Positions 37,561 to 46,515 of a stretch of 52,646 nucleotides of DNA are shown here, piece after piece; position 1 is the stretch's first letter, and each line of letters starts with the position of its first letter. Below the pieces are notes generated by a model. That model worked only from the letters and a program-made list of their open reading frames with translations. It did no database searches and had not been told where the DNA came from. Source of the DNA: Synechococcales cyanobacterium CRU_2_2. Lineage in GTDB: Bacteria > Cyanobacteriota > Cyanobacteriia > PCC-9006 > JAAUQQ01. The stretch spans positions 1-52,646 of the forward strand of contig JAAUOP010000019.1 of NCBI GenBank assembly GCA_012034805.1, in the 5' to 3' direction. The translations under genes and the position numbers were made by a program.

Positions 37561-37869
37561 CTGACTCCAGGTGTCGGCTTACCTAGCGCCTTAATCTGCC
37601 TCAAAACAGATTTTTCGAAGCCGTGCTTCTGATCTTGACTGTCTAGGTCTGGAGCACCGCCGGAAACCGAGGGGTCTTCCCCGGATAGACGCTAACTTGC
37701 CCTTCGGGCTATGAATAACTGGGTCATTGAGGTAAGCAAATTGTCTTGAGTGTGAGCGTCTACACTGAAAAATCTTTCGTTTTACGATAAATTTGCCAGA
37801 GTGCGCGGATTGCTCGCCTTTGCTTTTGAAGCCTTCCTGGTGTGTTGTGATGAGTGGAATGAGTTTTCT
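37561..37869. other. Gene-free stretch before mraY
   Basis: 309 bases. It holds the terminator-like hairpin at 37593-37615 and the mraY leader. A GTG in frame at 37801 is not used for the start because the family begins at 37870. Confidence 0.5.
37593..37615 (+). terminator. Weak terminator after DUF3134
   Basis: AATCTG (37593-37598) pairs with CAGATT (37607-37612), followed by three further T. The stem is short. Confidence 0.5.
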
Positions 37870-38967
37870 GTGGATGCAAAATATTTAGCGGATCGCGCGA
37901 CTGGATTGACGGGAACCCGGCTGCTTTGGTTCCTGTCGGCGGGTCTTAGTTTGGGTGCTCTTGGGGCTGACGCGCTAACTCAGCGTTCATCGGCCAGCGT
38001 TTATTCATTGTTCTTGCCCTTTGCGATTTGTACGCTTGTCTCGGGTCTCCTGGGATATTGGGTGATTCCGTTGCTGCGCCGCTTGAAGGCGGGTCAATAC
38101 ATTCGTGAAGATGGTCCTCAAGCCCACCTGAAGAAGGCGGGGACTCCAACGATGGGCGGCATTTTTGTTGTTCCAGTGGCGCTTTTATTCGCGGTGTTTG
38201 CCTCTGGTTTTAGTCCTCAGGTGTTGGCGGCGGCGGGGCTGACCTTCGCCTATGGGTTGATCGGTTGGCTGGATGATTGGTTGATTTTGCGCGATCGCTC
38301 CAACAAAGGCGTTTCTCCCAAGCTCAAGCTTTCGCTTCAAGTCGGCTTTGGAATCTTGTTTTGCCTCTGGTTACGTCTGGGCTCTGGCCTTGAATCGATC
38401 ACGTCGATCAATCTTCCGTTTGGCTGGGTGTTGCCCCTGGGGCTGTTGTTCTGGCCGCTAGCGTTGTTCGTGATGACGGCAGAGAGCAATGCGACCAATT
38501 TAACCGATGGCGTGGATGGCTTGGCTGCGGGGACTGGGGCGATCGCGCTCTTGGGCCTCGGTGGGTTTGTCGCGGGCCAGTCTCCGGAGCTGATGCTGTT
38601 TTGTGCGGCCATGAGCGGCAGCTATGTTGGATTTTTGGTTCACAACCGTAATCCTGCCAAGGTTTTCATGGGTGACACGGGCTCTTTGGCCCTCGGTGGA
38701 GCCTTAGCGGCTGTCGCACTGATGGGCAATTTGCTCTGGATCCTCTTTGTAGTTGGTGGTCTTTTCCTGGTCGAGTCTCTATCAGTAATTGCCCAAGTAG
38801 GCTTCTATAAACTCACGAAAGGATCAGATGGTGTCGGCAAGCGTCTCTTCAAGATGGCTCCCATTCACCACCATCTCGAGCTTTGTGGCTGGGCCGAGAC
38901 GCGTGTGGTTGCAACGTTTTATAGCCTGAGCGTTCTGCTCATTTTGGCCTGCCTCGTGGTTGATTAG
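37870..38967 (+). CDS. mraY: Phospho-N-acetylmuramoyl-pentapeptide-transferase
   Basis: Forms lipid I on the inner membrane. The GTG at 37870 starts VDAKYLADRATGLTG, matching the cyanobacterial MDAK start. About ten membrane segments; signature regions REDGPQAHLKKAGTPTMGGI, YGLIGWLDDW, ESNATNLTDGVDGLAAG with catalytic aspartates, and FMGDTGSLALGG. HHHLELCGWAETRVV ends the catalytic surface. 365 residues. murG of the same pathway is 20 kb away. A strong terminator follows. Confidence 0.95.
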   Translation: MDAKYLADRATGLTGTRLLWFLSAGLSLGALGADALTQRSSASVYSLFLPFAICTLVSGLLGYWVIPLLRRLKAGQYIREDGPQAHLKKAGTPTMGGIFVVPVALLFAVFASGFSPQVLAAAGLTFAYGLIGWLDDWLILRDRSNKGVSPKLKLSLQVGFGILFCLWLRLGSGLESITSINLPFGWVLPLGLLFWPLALFVMTAESNATNLTDGVDGLAAGTGAIALLGLGGFVAGQSPELMLFCAAMSGSYVGFLVHNRNPAKVFMGDTGSLALGGALAAVALMGNLLWILFVVGGLFLVESLSVIAQVGFYKLTKGSDGVGKRLFKMAPIHHHLELCGWAETRVVATFYSLSVLLILACLVVD

Positions 38968-39021
38968 GTCGTCACATATCCTCATCCAATCCAAAAAGCC
39001 TGGTCTAAACAGTCTAATCCC

Positions 39022-39055
39022 AAAAAAGTGAGCGTCAACGACGCTCACTTTTTTC
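39022..39055. terminator. Bidirectional Rho-independent terminator between mraY and the TetR gene
   Basis: AAAAAAGTGAGCGTC and GACGCTCACTTTTTT are perfect inverted arms around AAC (39022-39054). The A-run and T-run make it work on both strands, and it lies between convergent genes. Confidence 0.92.
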
Positions 39056-39115
39056 TGGCGAACACCTGGACACTGGTAACAGCTTCCACTCAGGCTCAGA
39101 GAACCTTGATCAGAT

Positions 39116-39727
39116 TTAGGCTAAAACACCATTGAGAAAAATATCTGACAATCCCTCGGCCATTTCCTTCAGCATCTGGGGTGAAGTGTTTTGCTCTAGC
39201 AACGTCACTTCGCTGAATCCAGCCACCATGAACATGCCCAAGAATACCCGAGCGATCACTTGGGGATTCATCGGTCGGTAGATACCTCGATCGATCGCCG
39301 TCTGGAAAAAGGCTTCCGCGACTGCCATCATCTTATCTAGCACCTCACCCTGGATACGTTCTTGCAAGTCTGGGTGGAACTGAGTTTCCATAAAACAAAC
39401 TCGCACTAAATCGGTATTTTCTTGCAAGTGATGCATTCGCTTGCGCATGACCTCAGCAATCCCTCGATAGCTACTCATTTCGCTCAGCTCGGTCAGCAAA
39501 TCGGTCAGCAGTTCAACCCAGCCTTCTGTAGCCAGTTCCACCAAAATCGATTTTTTGTTCGAGAAATGACGAAACAGCGTGCCTTCCGCAACGCCTGCTG
39601 CCTGAGCGAGATCCCGTGTAGTCGTGCCGTCATAGCCGTGGCGAGCAAACAGATGCTGAGCAGCCTTCAAGATCCGAGTCTTGGTTTCAACTTCGACTGG
39701 AGCGTTATGGCGAGCTAATCTCATCAT
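39116..39727 (-). CDS. TetR-family transcriptional regulator
   Basis: A 203-residue regulator. The N-terminal HTH is ETKTRILKAAQHLFARHGYD, GTTTRDLAQAAGVAEGTLFR and HFSNKKSILVELA. The C-terminal domain (about 65-203) has a TetR_C-like helical composition and would bind an unknown ligand. The start at 39727 (MMRLARHNAPVEV) is likely; an upstream start at 39790 adds 21 residues. It faces the 1-kb gap before the polysaccharide locus and might control itself or that region; no operator is proven. Confidence 0.9.
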   Translation of the reverse strand: MMRLARHNAPVEVETKTRILKAAQHLFARHGYDGTTTRDLAQAAGVAEGTLFRHFSNKKSILVELATEGWVELLTDLLTELSEMSSYRGIAEVMRKRMHHLQENTDLVRVCFMETQFHPDLQERIQGEVLDKMMAVAEAFFQTAIDRGIYRPMNPQVIARVFLGMFMVAGFSEVTLLEQNTSPQMLKEMAEGLSDIFLNGVLA

Positions 39728-40730
39728 GGCTTTTGGCCTCGTAGGCAAAGCAATTTGGCGACTTAAGACAGAAAAATCGCATAACCCCAAAAGGGTGCAG
39801 CGATGCCAGACAAGCTCAAGTCACTGACTCAATTGTTGCTCAGTTTTGCGAAGACATCTGCTCTGGGTTCATAGAAACTTACACTTTGACCGATTCCAGA
39901 ACATTTATTCCAGAAGGTTTATTCCAACAGCACTGGACGTATCAACTCTACACAAAGTTAGCTCCCAGCGTTTCTTGGCCAGCTTTCCTGATCAAAGGCT
40001 TGGGGCAAGTAGTAGTAGTTATGTAGTGTCAAGTAAAACTCAGCCAACTTCACAAATCCAGTAAATACTCTGAACAGCCTTCCAGCCTATCCTCTGGTGA
40101 GCAGCCTAGTGAATATACTGTTGCGAGTTAGGTGTTGTTGCAAATGATGACCGCTGACCCGCGATCGCGGTCACCAAAAGCTACTCAGCAGGAGCGAATT
40201 GCGTAAATGTTTCCGACTCGTGCTTTCTTTGATCCATCACCCAATCAGCTATTCGCGAGAATCTATGGCCTGGACATTTGCGCCAAACGGTACTCATGCT
40301 CTAGTTCTGAATGAGAAATCATGCGATTACTTTTGTTGAGTTAATCTATTTCTTGTTAGATTGAAACTAAAATTTCTCCTAAATTCAGAAGAAATTTAGA
40401 GTGCAGATAGCTCATTGAAGATAGCAAAAAAGCGAACTATTCCCTTTGTTTTTGCTGAAATAATGTTCTGATCTGGGTAATCAGTGTTCGAAATCCCTAA
40501 AAGAGTCAATGCCTTTTCTCGATAGATTCTGAATGGATCTTGAGTGGATTAAACTTTCGAGAAAAGTCTTTTTGATCTATTTTGATCTGATTTAATCAAA
40601 GTTAGATCTAAATCATACTCTCGTCTTTTTTCAAGTTGAGAGTGGCTTTTTGGGCTGAGAGATTTGACTTGAAAATGGGAATATTTTCTTTGGAACCCCC
40701 CATTTGTCGGCGCAGTTTTGCTATAGATCT
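39728..40730. other. 1-kb gene-free region upstream of the polysaccharide locus
   Basis: Much richer in A and T than the coding DNA, above all from about 40300 on. Contains an inverted repeat TGACCGC/GCGGTCA at 40148-40173 overlapping a HIP1 site, AAATTTCT/AGAAATTT at 40370-40397 and the attenuator-like hairpin at 40617-40651. A 72-codon frame at 39846-40064 is not convincing. Confidence 0.6.
40617..40651 (+). terminator. Attenuator-like hairpin ahead of the Wzz-like gene
   Basis: ACTCTC (40617-40622) and GAGAGT (40638-40643) pair around a T-rich loop, followed by GGC and five T, 80 bases before the start codon. A weak signal. Confidence 0.25.
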
Positions 40731-42257
40731 ATGAACATAAAATCCCCAGAATCTAGAGATTCTCTAGATATTGACTTTGGCCGTTACGTTCACATGCTAA
40801 GAAGCCGTTGGCTACTGATTGCGCTGCTCTGGGGAGGAACAGTGGGTCTGGCTGGTATTGCTGCATCGCTCAAGCTGCCAACTTACGAAGCCAGCACTAA
40901 AGTTTTGGTACGGACTGACCCCACCTCTACGTTGACAGGTGTGGGCCGAGGGGTGGGGGACTTGGGTAGTTTGGTGAAGGCCCAAAACCCTCTCAGTACT
41001 GAGGTGGAAATTATTTCCTCTAAACCTGTAATTGAGCGAGTCATTCAACAGCTCGATCTCAAAAATGAAGATGGAGAAGCTCTCAGTGCAGAAGATTTTT
41101 ATCGGCAACTGACCGTTAAAATTGTAGGAGGTGCTGATGTCATTAATCTAACGTATCAAGATACGGATCCTAGCGTTGCGGCTGCTGTGGTCAATGAGCT
41201 GGCCAAACTTTACATTGAGAGCAATGCTTCAGATAACCAGCAGCGAACGCTTAAGGCCTTAACCTCCCTAGAGGGGCAGCTGCCAACCACGCAAAGATTT
41301 GTCCGCGATGCGGAGGCAAAACTACGCCGTTTTCGTGAGGAAAATCAAATTATTTCATTGGATGATGAGTCCAGATCTTTGATTCAGCTATTAGAAGGCT
41401 TGGATAGACAAATTTCTGAGGCTCAAGCGGCGCTGAGTCAAGCGACAGCTGAAGCGAACAGCTTGCAAACCAGTCTGGGGTTGTCTGCTCAAGAGGCCCT
41501 GATGGTCAGTGATATTAGCCAATCTCCGGCCATTCAGGGGATTTTGCAAGAGCTACAAACGGTTGAGCGTAACCGAGCGACTCAACGGGGAATTTATACG
41601 GATCAAAGTCCGGTGGTGCTGACCTCAGCCACTCAATCTGCCAATTTGCACCAGCTCTTGGATCGAGAGCTAGAGGCCCTGCTGGGGGGGCGATCGACCC
41701 TACCTAACTCGTCTATGCAGGTGGGAGAGTTACGCCAGAGCCTGATTAGCAATTTTTTGGACGCCGAGGTCAACCGCCTGAGCTTGGCCAGCCGAACGCA
41801 GTCGCTGTTAGCCTTTCGCGAGAACTACCGCCAGCGGGCAAACAGCCTGCCTGTGCTAGAACAGGAGCAGGCTCAGCTGGAGCAAACCCTTGGCGTGGCC
41901 CGCTCCAGCTATCAAAATTTGCTGCAACGCCTAAAAGAATTAGAGGCTGCTGGGAAGCAGGACATTGCCAATGCGACCGTGATTGAACCCGCTGAAATTC
42001 CAGAGACTGCGATCGCAGGTGAACGCTCGAGAATTCTGGCCTTGGGCGGATTACTGGGGGCTTTTCTGGCCACGACTGTCGTGACTCTGTTAACCCTCAG
42101 AGAAGAAGATCGACTGCGGCGTAATTCGGCACTGCTTAACCTCGTGCCCGAACCAGGTGGGTTTCCAGTAGCGTCCGCCTTTCGAAGTGAGGGATCGGAA
42201 AGGGCACGGGAGGCGGGGGAAAACAGGCCCTCCCAAGCCCCATCCCAGCACAAATAA
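40731..42257 (+). CDS. Wzz/PCP-type polysaccharide chain-length determinant, no kinase domain
   Basis: Polysaccharide co-polymerase in the inner membrane. A first membrane segment (WLLIALLWGGTVGLAGIAAS, about 25-45), a long periplasmic coiled region (TTQRFVRDAEAKLRRFREEN, QISEAQAALSQATAEANSLQ) and a second membrane segment (ILALGGLLGAFLATTVVTLL, about 435-455). The PCP motif near the second segment is EPAEIPETAIAG. The C-terminus is 50 residues without Walker motifs, so no BY-kinase. ATG at 40731 preferred over a TTG at 40704. 508 residues. Confidence 0.88.
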   Translation: MNIKSPESRDSLDIDFGRYVHMLRSRWLLIALLWGGTVGLAGIAASLKLPTYEASTKVLVRTDPTSTLTGVGRGVGDLGSLVKAQNPLSTEVEIISSKPVIERVIQQLDLKNEDGEALSAEDFYRQLTVKIVGGADVINLTYQDTDPSVAAAVVNELAKLYIESNASDNQQRTLKALTSLEGQLPTTQRFVRDAEAKLRRFREENQIISLDDESRSLIQLLEGLDRQISEAQAALSQATAEANSLQTSLGLSAQEALMVSDISQSPAIQGILQELQTVERNRATQRGIYTDQSPVVLTSATQSANLHQLLDRELEALLGGRSTLPNSSMQVGELRQSLISNFLDAEVNRLSLASRTQSLLAFRENYRQRANSLPVLEQEQAQLEQTLGVARSSYQNLLQRLKELEAAGKQDIANATVIEPAEIPETAIAGERSRILALGGLLGAFLATTVVTLLTLREEDRLRRNSALLNLVPEPGGFPVASAFRSEGSERAREAGENRPSQAPSQHK

Positions 42258-42302
42258 CCTCGCAATCAATCTTAGCCAGTCGCCCATGAAGGAGAACACC
42301 CG

Positions 42303-43603
42303 ATGAAAATTACCATTGTTGCAATGGAAATTCCCTATCCTCCGATTCATGGTGGACGCGTTGACATTTGGAGGCGAATCGAGGCCTTTGAGCAGTTGGG
42401 CGTTGAAGTGCAGCTCATCTGCTGGATCCCGGAGGAGCCGAAGGCGGAGGATTTGGCGGTAATTTATCGCTCCGTTAAGAATTTGCAACTGTTGCAGTAT
42501 ACGGGCCGGACTCCCTTGTCAAAGCTGCGCCGTTGCTGTGAGCTCCTGAGGTACCCGTTTGGCATTACCTCGCGTCTGATCTATGGTTTGGCCCTGCAGC
42601 GGTTGTTAGGCGAGGTGAAACAGTTTCAGCCCGATCTGATTTGGATTGACGGCATTCATGCTAGCGTCTTGGCGAGAACGATTTCCGAGTGCCTAGAAAT
42701 TCCCTTTGTGGTGCGATCGCACAATATTGAGCACCAACACCGCGCAGCACTCCTGCGGGCGGCCCAGGGACTTCAAAAAATTCCAGCGTTCTTGGTGCTG
42801 ATGCATCTCAAGGCCTTAGAAATTTCAATCTTGAAAACTGCTTGGCTTTTTTTGATATTTCGGTGGATGATCTCAAGTTTTGGCAAAACTGTGGCCTTCA
42901 GAATGGCTATTTTTTGCCTCCGCTGGCGGATCTATCTAAACCGGAGCCAGTCAACTTTGATCTCGCCCCATCTTGCGCTTCTCTCGATAGGGATTGTCCC
43001 GGATCGTTTCATGTCAAGCAGTATGACATCGTTTTTTTGGGTAACTTGAATAGTGATAATAATGTTGCCGGAATTCAATGGTTTTTAGATGCCGTTGTAC
43101 CGCTCATTCAAATGCAAAAAGCAGATGTCTCTATTTTGATCGCTGGTTCTAAGCCGGTGCCCATGATTCGAGACCTATGCGAACAGGTGGCCTGCGTTGA
43201 TCTGAAGATTAATCCGAGATCTGCGATCGAAATCTATGCCTCAGGCCGAGTCTTAGTCAATCCGATTGCCATGGGCGGAGGTGTTAGCATCAAATCCATT
43301 GATATGCTGACACTGGGAAAACCGATTGTATCCCTTGCCAAGGGTATTGCGGGCTTGCCGGAGTCTGTCAAGCCGCTCTTTCGACTCGCGACGGATGCAC
43401 CGTCCTTTGCAGAAGCGGTGATGATTTGCCTATCTGAAGCCTCTCTGGCATCCGCTGAAATGTCCCAGGTGTCATCTGAACCGATCTCTAGAGTACTCTC
43501 TCCTGTAGAGCGCCAAAGCTTAATTGAGGATGCATTTGGCCTGCCGAAAATCCAGCAGTTAATCGATCAGCTTCAGATGCTTTTGGTGTCCCAGAAGATC
43601 TAA
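42303..43603 (+). CDS. GT4-family glycosyltransferase, one-base frameshift
   Basis: Likely transfers a sugar to the growing repeat unit of the polysaccharide. N-terminal half: MKITIVAMEIPYPPIHGGRV and VVRSHNIEHQHRAALL. C-terminal half: DIVFLGNLNSDNNVAGIQWF, VNPIAMGGGVSIKSIDMLTL and GKPIVSLAKGIAGL, as in GT-B retaining enzymes. The frame breaks at the T7 run 42847-42853: an eighth T gives KTAWLFFDISVDDLKFWQ and 433 residues. Good ribosome site AAGGAG precedes. Substrate unknown. Confidence 0.85.
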
Positions 43604-43734
43604 CCTTCAAAAGATCGTATTGGTATCATATTTCTCGATCAGCCGAGGTGGAACCATGCCTGGGCGAACGGTAGTTTGTCCAGATATTGACACTGCACTA
43701 GACTGGGAATTTCGATAGAATACTCGCCGATTTT

Positions 43735-43796
43735 GAATTACCCCTCTCAGCACAGATGCTTTGACGCATCTACTCTAGAAGGGTAATTCTTTTTTG
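43735..43796 (+). terminator. Rho-independent terminator after the GT4 gene
   Basis: GAATTACCC (43735-43743) pairs with GGGTAATTC (43781-43789), followed by six T. An inner AGATGC/GCATCT hairpin (43754-43771) sits in the loop. It divides the polysaccharide locus into two transcripts. Confidence 0.88.
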
Positions 43797-43840
43797 AGAT
43801 TAACTTTACAGTTAGCATCAATATGGATTTTCCTGTTAAT

Positions 43841-43870
43841 TTTGATGTCAAAACATTTGATGTCAAAATA
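43841..43870. repeat. Tandem duplication, 2 x 15 bp
   Basis: TTTGATGTCAAAACA then TTTGATGTCAAAATA, just after the terminator. Confidence 0.85.
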
Positions 43871-44192
43871 TGCACAAGACACATATTTGCAAGATGCGTG
43901 TAATCGCCGAATATCTATAAGAAGGGTTGTTGAATAGTGTCTGACTAGTTATTTTTTGTTCCACTCTAGTTTGCGGCTCTGGGGAAGGGTTTCATCGAAT
44001 TTAGTGCAAGCTTTATCCCCTGTGAACTTTAGCACAAGCTCCGCATTCACTGGGCAGCCGCTGCTCTTCTTCGGTATTCTTCAGTAGATAGGGATCAATT
44101 TCCTGGCGCAATGAGTCACAGCGGGCATCTGTTCAAGGTTGAGCCTGGAAACGAGCTCCCTCTCCTTCAATGTTGCCGCAAAGAGTCTAATT

Positions 44193-44645
44193 ATGAAACT
44201 GTTGCTAACTTGCACCTCCGGGGGGCATTTTGCTACGATGCGCTCCCTCTCTCCTTTTTGGAGTGAGCATGAGCGAGTTTGGGTTACCGATTGCAAAGGG
44301 GACACGCAAATTCTGGATGACCAGCAAGAGCGAGTGCATTGGCTACCCTACCAAGCACCCCGCCATTGGCTTTCATTTCTCTCCAATCTGCCTGCGACTT
44401 TCCGCATTCTACGGCGGGAAAAGCCAGATATGGTGGTGTCCACGGGGGCTAGTGTTGCGGTGAATTTTGCGATCGCCGCCAAGCTATTGGGTATCCGCTT
44501 TCTCTTCGTAGAAAGTATCTCTCGCGCCGAAGAACTGAGCCTCTCGGGCAAGTTCGTTTATCCGCTATGCCATGAGTTTTACGTTCAGTGGCCAGCCCTC
44601 TGTCAGCGTTATCCTCGTGCGATTTATCGCGGCATTGTTGCCTAA
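44193..44645 (+). CDS. Alg14/PssD-like glycosyltransferase subunit
   Basis: Membrane-side half of a two-part UDP-sugar transferase as in Alg14 and PssD/Cps14F. It begins MKLLLTCTSGGHFATMRSLS, the classic Alg14 start with SGGH, and has PDMVVSTGASVAVNFAIAAK and RFLFVESISRAEELSLSGK. 150 residues. The ATG at 44193 is chosen; the frame upstream is unlike the family. Followed after 75 bases by its Alg13-like partner. Confidence 0.9.
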   Translation: MKLLLTCTSGGHFATMRSLSPFWSEHERVWVTDCKGDTQILDDQQERVHWLPYQAPRHWLSFLSNLPATFRILRREKPDMVVSTGASVAVNFAIAAKLLGIRFLFVESISRAEELSLSGKFVYPLCHEFYVQWPALCQRYPRAIYRGIVA

Positions 44646-44720
44646 GCAGCAGTAAGCCATCGCCGTCCCTGAGTCAGCCATCGCATCGCCAAGGCTTTAT
44701 CCATTCAGCGGACGAGATTT

Positions 44721-45242
44721 ATGATCACGGTAACCTTAGGGACAATTCCATTCCAGTTCGATCGCGCGATTACTTGGTTGGGTATTTTGCTTGATCGCCA
44801 AATTATCACAGAGCCTGTCTTTCTTCAGTATGGTAGCTCAGACATCTCGGCCATTGCCCAGCACCCTTTGGTTACCGCGCTGCCGGTGGTGCAATCGGAA
44901 TATCTCAAAGCCCAGGTTGATGCCTCGCGCCTGGTAATTGCCCACGCAGGTCAGGGCTCAACTCGGATGTTGGTCGAGCGTTCTGCAAGTTTTATTATTT
45001 TGCCGAGATTGGCGCTACATCGCGAGCACATTGACAATCATCAACTGATGTTTGCCCGAGGCATGAGCAATTTTGGCATTCGCTGTTGCATCACCCTAGA
45101 CGAAGTGGTAGAGGCCGTCTTACAGCCCCCTGCCCCCTGCGCCGTTGACTTGTTTGATGGCCCTAAGCTGGCAGAGTATTTGCGCCGCTGTTATACCCCA
45201 TCCCGGATCCAAGTACAGCGTTTGCTGCTGAGCCGCCGTTAA
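44721..45242 (+). CDS. Alg13/PssE-like glycosyltransferase subunit
   Basis: The nucleotide-sugar binding half of the pair. MITVTLGTIPFQFDRAITWL is the typical N-terminus, and VIAHAGQGSTRMLVERSASF followed by LPRLALHREHIDNHQLMFA holds the sugar-nucleotide site, as in GT28 C-terminal domains. 173 residues. Likely works only with the preceding gene product at the inner membrane. Confidence 0.9.
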   Translation: MITVTLGTIPFQFDRAITWLGILLDRQIITEPVFLQYGSSDISAIAQHPLVTALPVVQSEYLKAQVDASRLVIAHAGQGSTRMLVERSASFIILPRLALHREHIDNHQLMFARGMSNFGIRCCITLDEVVEAVLQPPAPCAVDLFDGPKLAEYLRRCYTPSRIQVQRLLLSRR

Positions 45243-45322
45243 CCTCAGCCTCGAGCATCAATTTTCAATTCAGACCACTCAGACTTCAACTCCGAGCCAT
45301 CAGAACATCGGATGCCTTAACT

Positions 45323-46416
45323 ATGTTGACCTCCACCCTTTCAACAGAACGAGGGAAATCGCGTCCCTCCGTGAGTATTCTGATCAACAACTACAATTAC
45401 GAACGATTTCTACGCCAGTGTATTGAAAGTTGTCTCTCCCAAACCCAATCCCCCCTAGAAGTGATTGTGGTCGATGATGGCTCGGTGGATGCTTCACCTC
45501 AGATTATTCGTGAATGTAGCGCGATTTCTCCGCTCATCGTCCCTATTTTGCAGGCCAATGGTGGCCAAGCTTCTGCCATTAATGCGGGGATGAGCCAATG
45601 TCATGGCGATGTGATCGTCTTGCTCGATGCGGACGATTATCTGCATCCCTGGGCCGTTGAACGGGTTCAATCGGCTTGGCGGCCCGACTGTGTAATGGTG
45701 CAATCTCGCCTGGATATCGTAGATCGTGAGGGGCATTACATCGACCAATATCCAGCCCCTGAAGTCTCTTTTGACAGCGGGAATGTGGTTCCACTTTTAC
45801 TGAAGACAGGTCAATATTGCACCACGGTCACTACAGGGCTCAGCTTTAGTCGAGCGTTACTGGAGAAGATTCTGCCGATTCCTGAGGAGGAATTTCGCAT
45901 TTGTGCGGATGGATACCTCGTGACCGTGGCACCCTTCTATGGCTTGGTCGTTGCCTTAGAAAACTCGGTGGGCTGCAGGCGCAAGCATGAGAGCAATCTT
46001 TGGGCTTCACCGGCTTGGTCGGTGGCACAGCGCCGTCGGGCACTGGAGCATGATTTTTGCGCTACCGCTATTTGACCCGAACGGCTCGCGCGTTTGGGCA
46101 TGAAGTTGTCCGAACACTCGGGTTGCGAAATGTTTTCCATCTGACCAATCGCTTAGTTTCCCTCAAGCTGGAGCCGGAACATCACCCCGTGGCAAGCGAT
46201 CGCCCCTGGTCTTTAGCCCTGCGCGGAATCGGGACGGTATGGGAATACTCAAACTTGAGTCATCGGCGTCGAATCGTTTTAATGGCTTGGTTTTTGGGAG
46301 TTGGTTTTTTGCCTCGCTCCCTTGCCCGCCCCATGATTAACTGGTGTTTATCGACTCGATCGCGCCCGCCTGCCGTAGACCGGGTTTTGAAGAAGCTGAG
46401 AACGGTAACTCAGTAG
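45323..46416 (+). CDS. GT2-family glycosyltransferase, one-base frameshift
   Basis: GT-A inverting transferase. Motifs: PSVSILINNYNYERFLRQCI, EVIVVDDGSVDASPQII and the DxD-like VLLDADDYLHPWAVERV; CADGYLVTVAPFYG marks the acceptor side. The frame breaks at T5 46054-46058: a sixth T gives EHDFLRYRYLTRTARAF and a 364-residue protein. The last third has a basic, hydrophobic region. Probably intact in reality. Confidence 0.85.
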
Positions 46417-46515
46417 TGCCTAGGCTTAATCAGAATTAGAGATTGAACCGAATCCCAGGGATTTGCCAGTTGCAGGGTGCGACCTATCCCAAGTTGATTC
46501 ATCCGGTTTAGAGCT

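Larger units (their letters stand above)
43604..44192. other. Gap inside the polysaccharide locus
   Basis: 589 AT-rich bases with the terminator at 43735-43796 and a 2 x 15 bp repeat at 43841-43870. No coding region of weight is seen; it probably holds the promoter for the following genes. Confidence 0.55.

Noticed and set aside
39846..40064. 72-codon frame in the gap upstream of the polysaccharide locus
   Set aside because: No ribosome site, odd composition and no recognisable domain.
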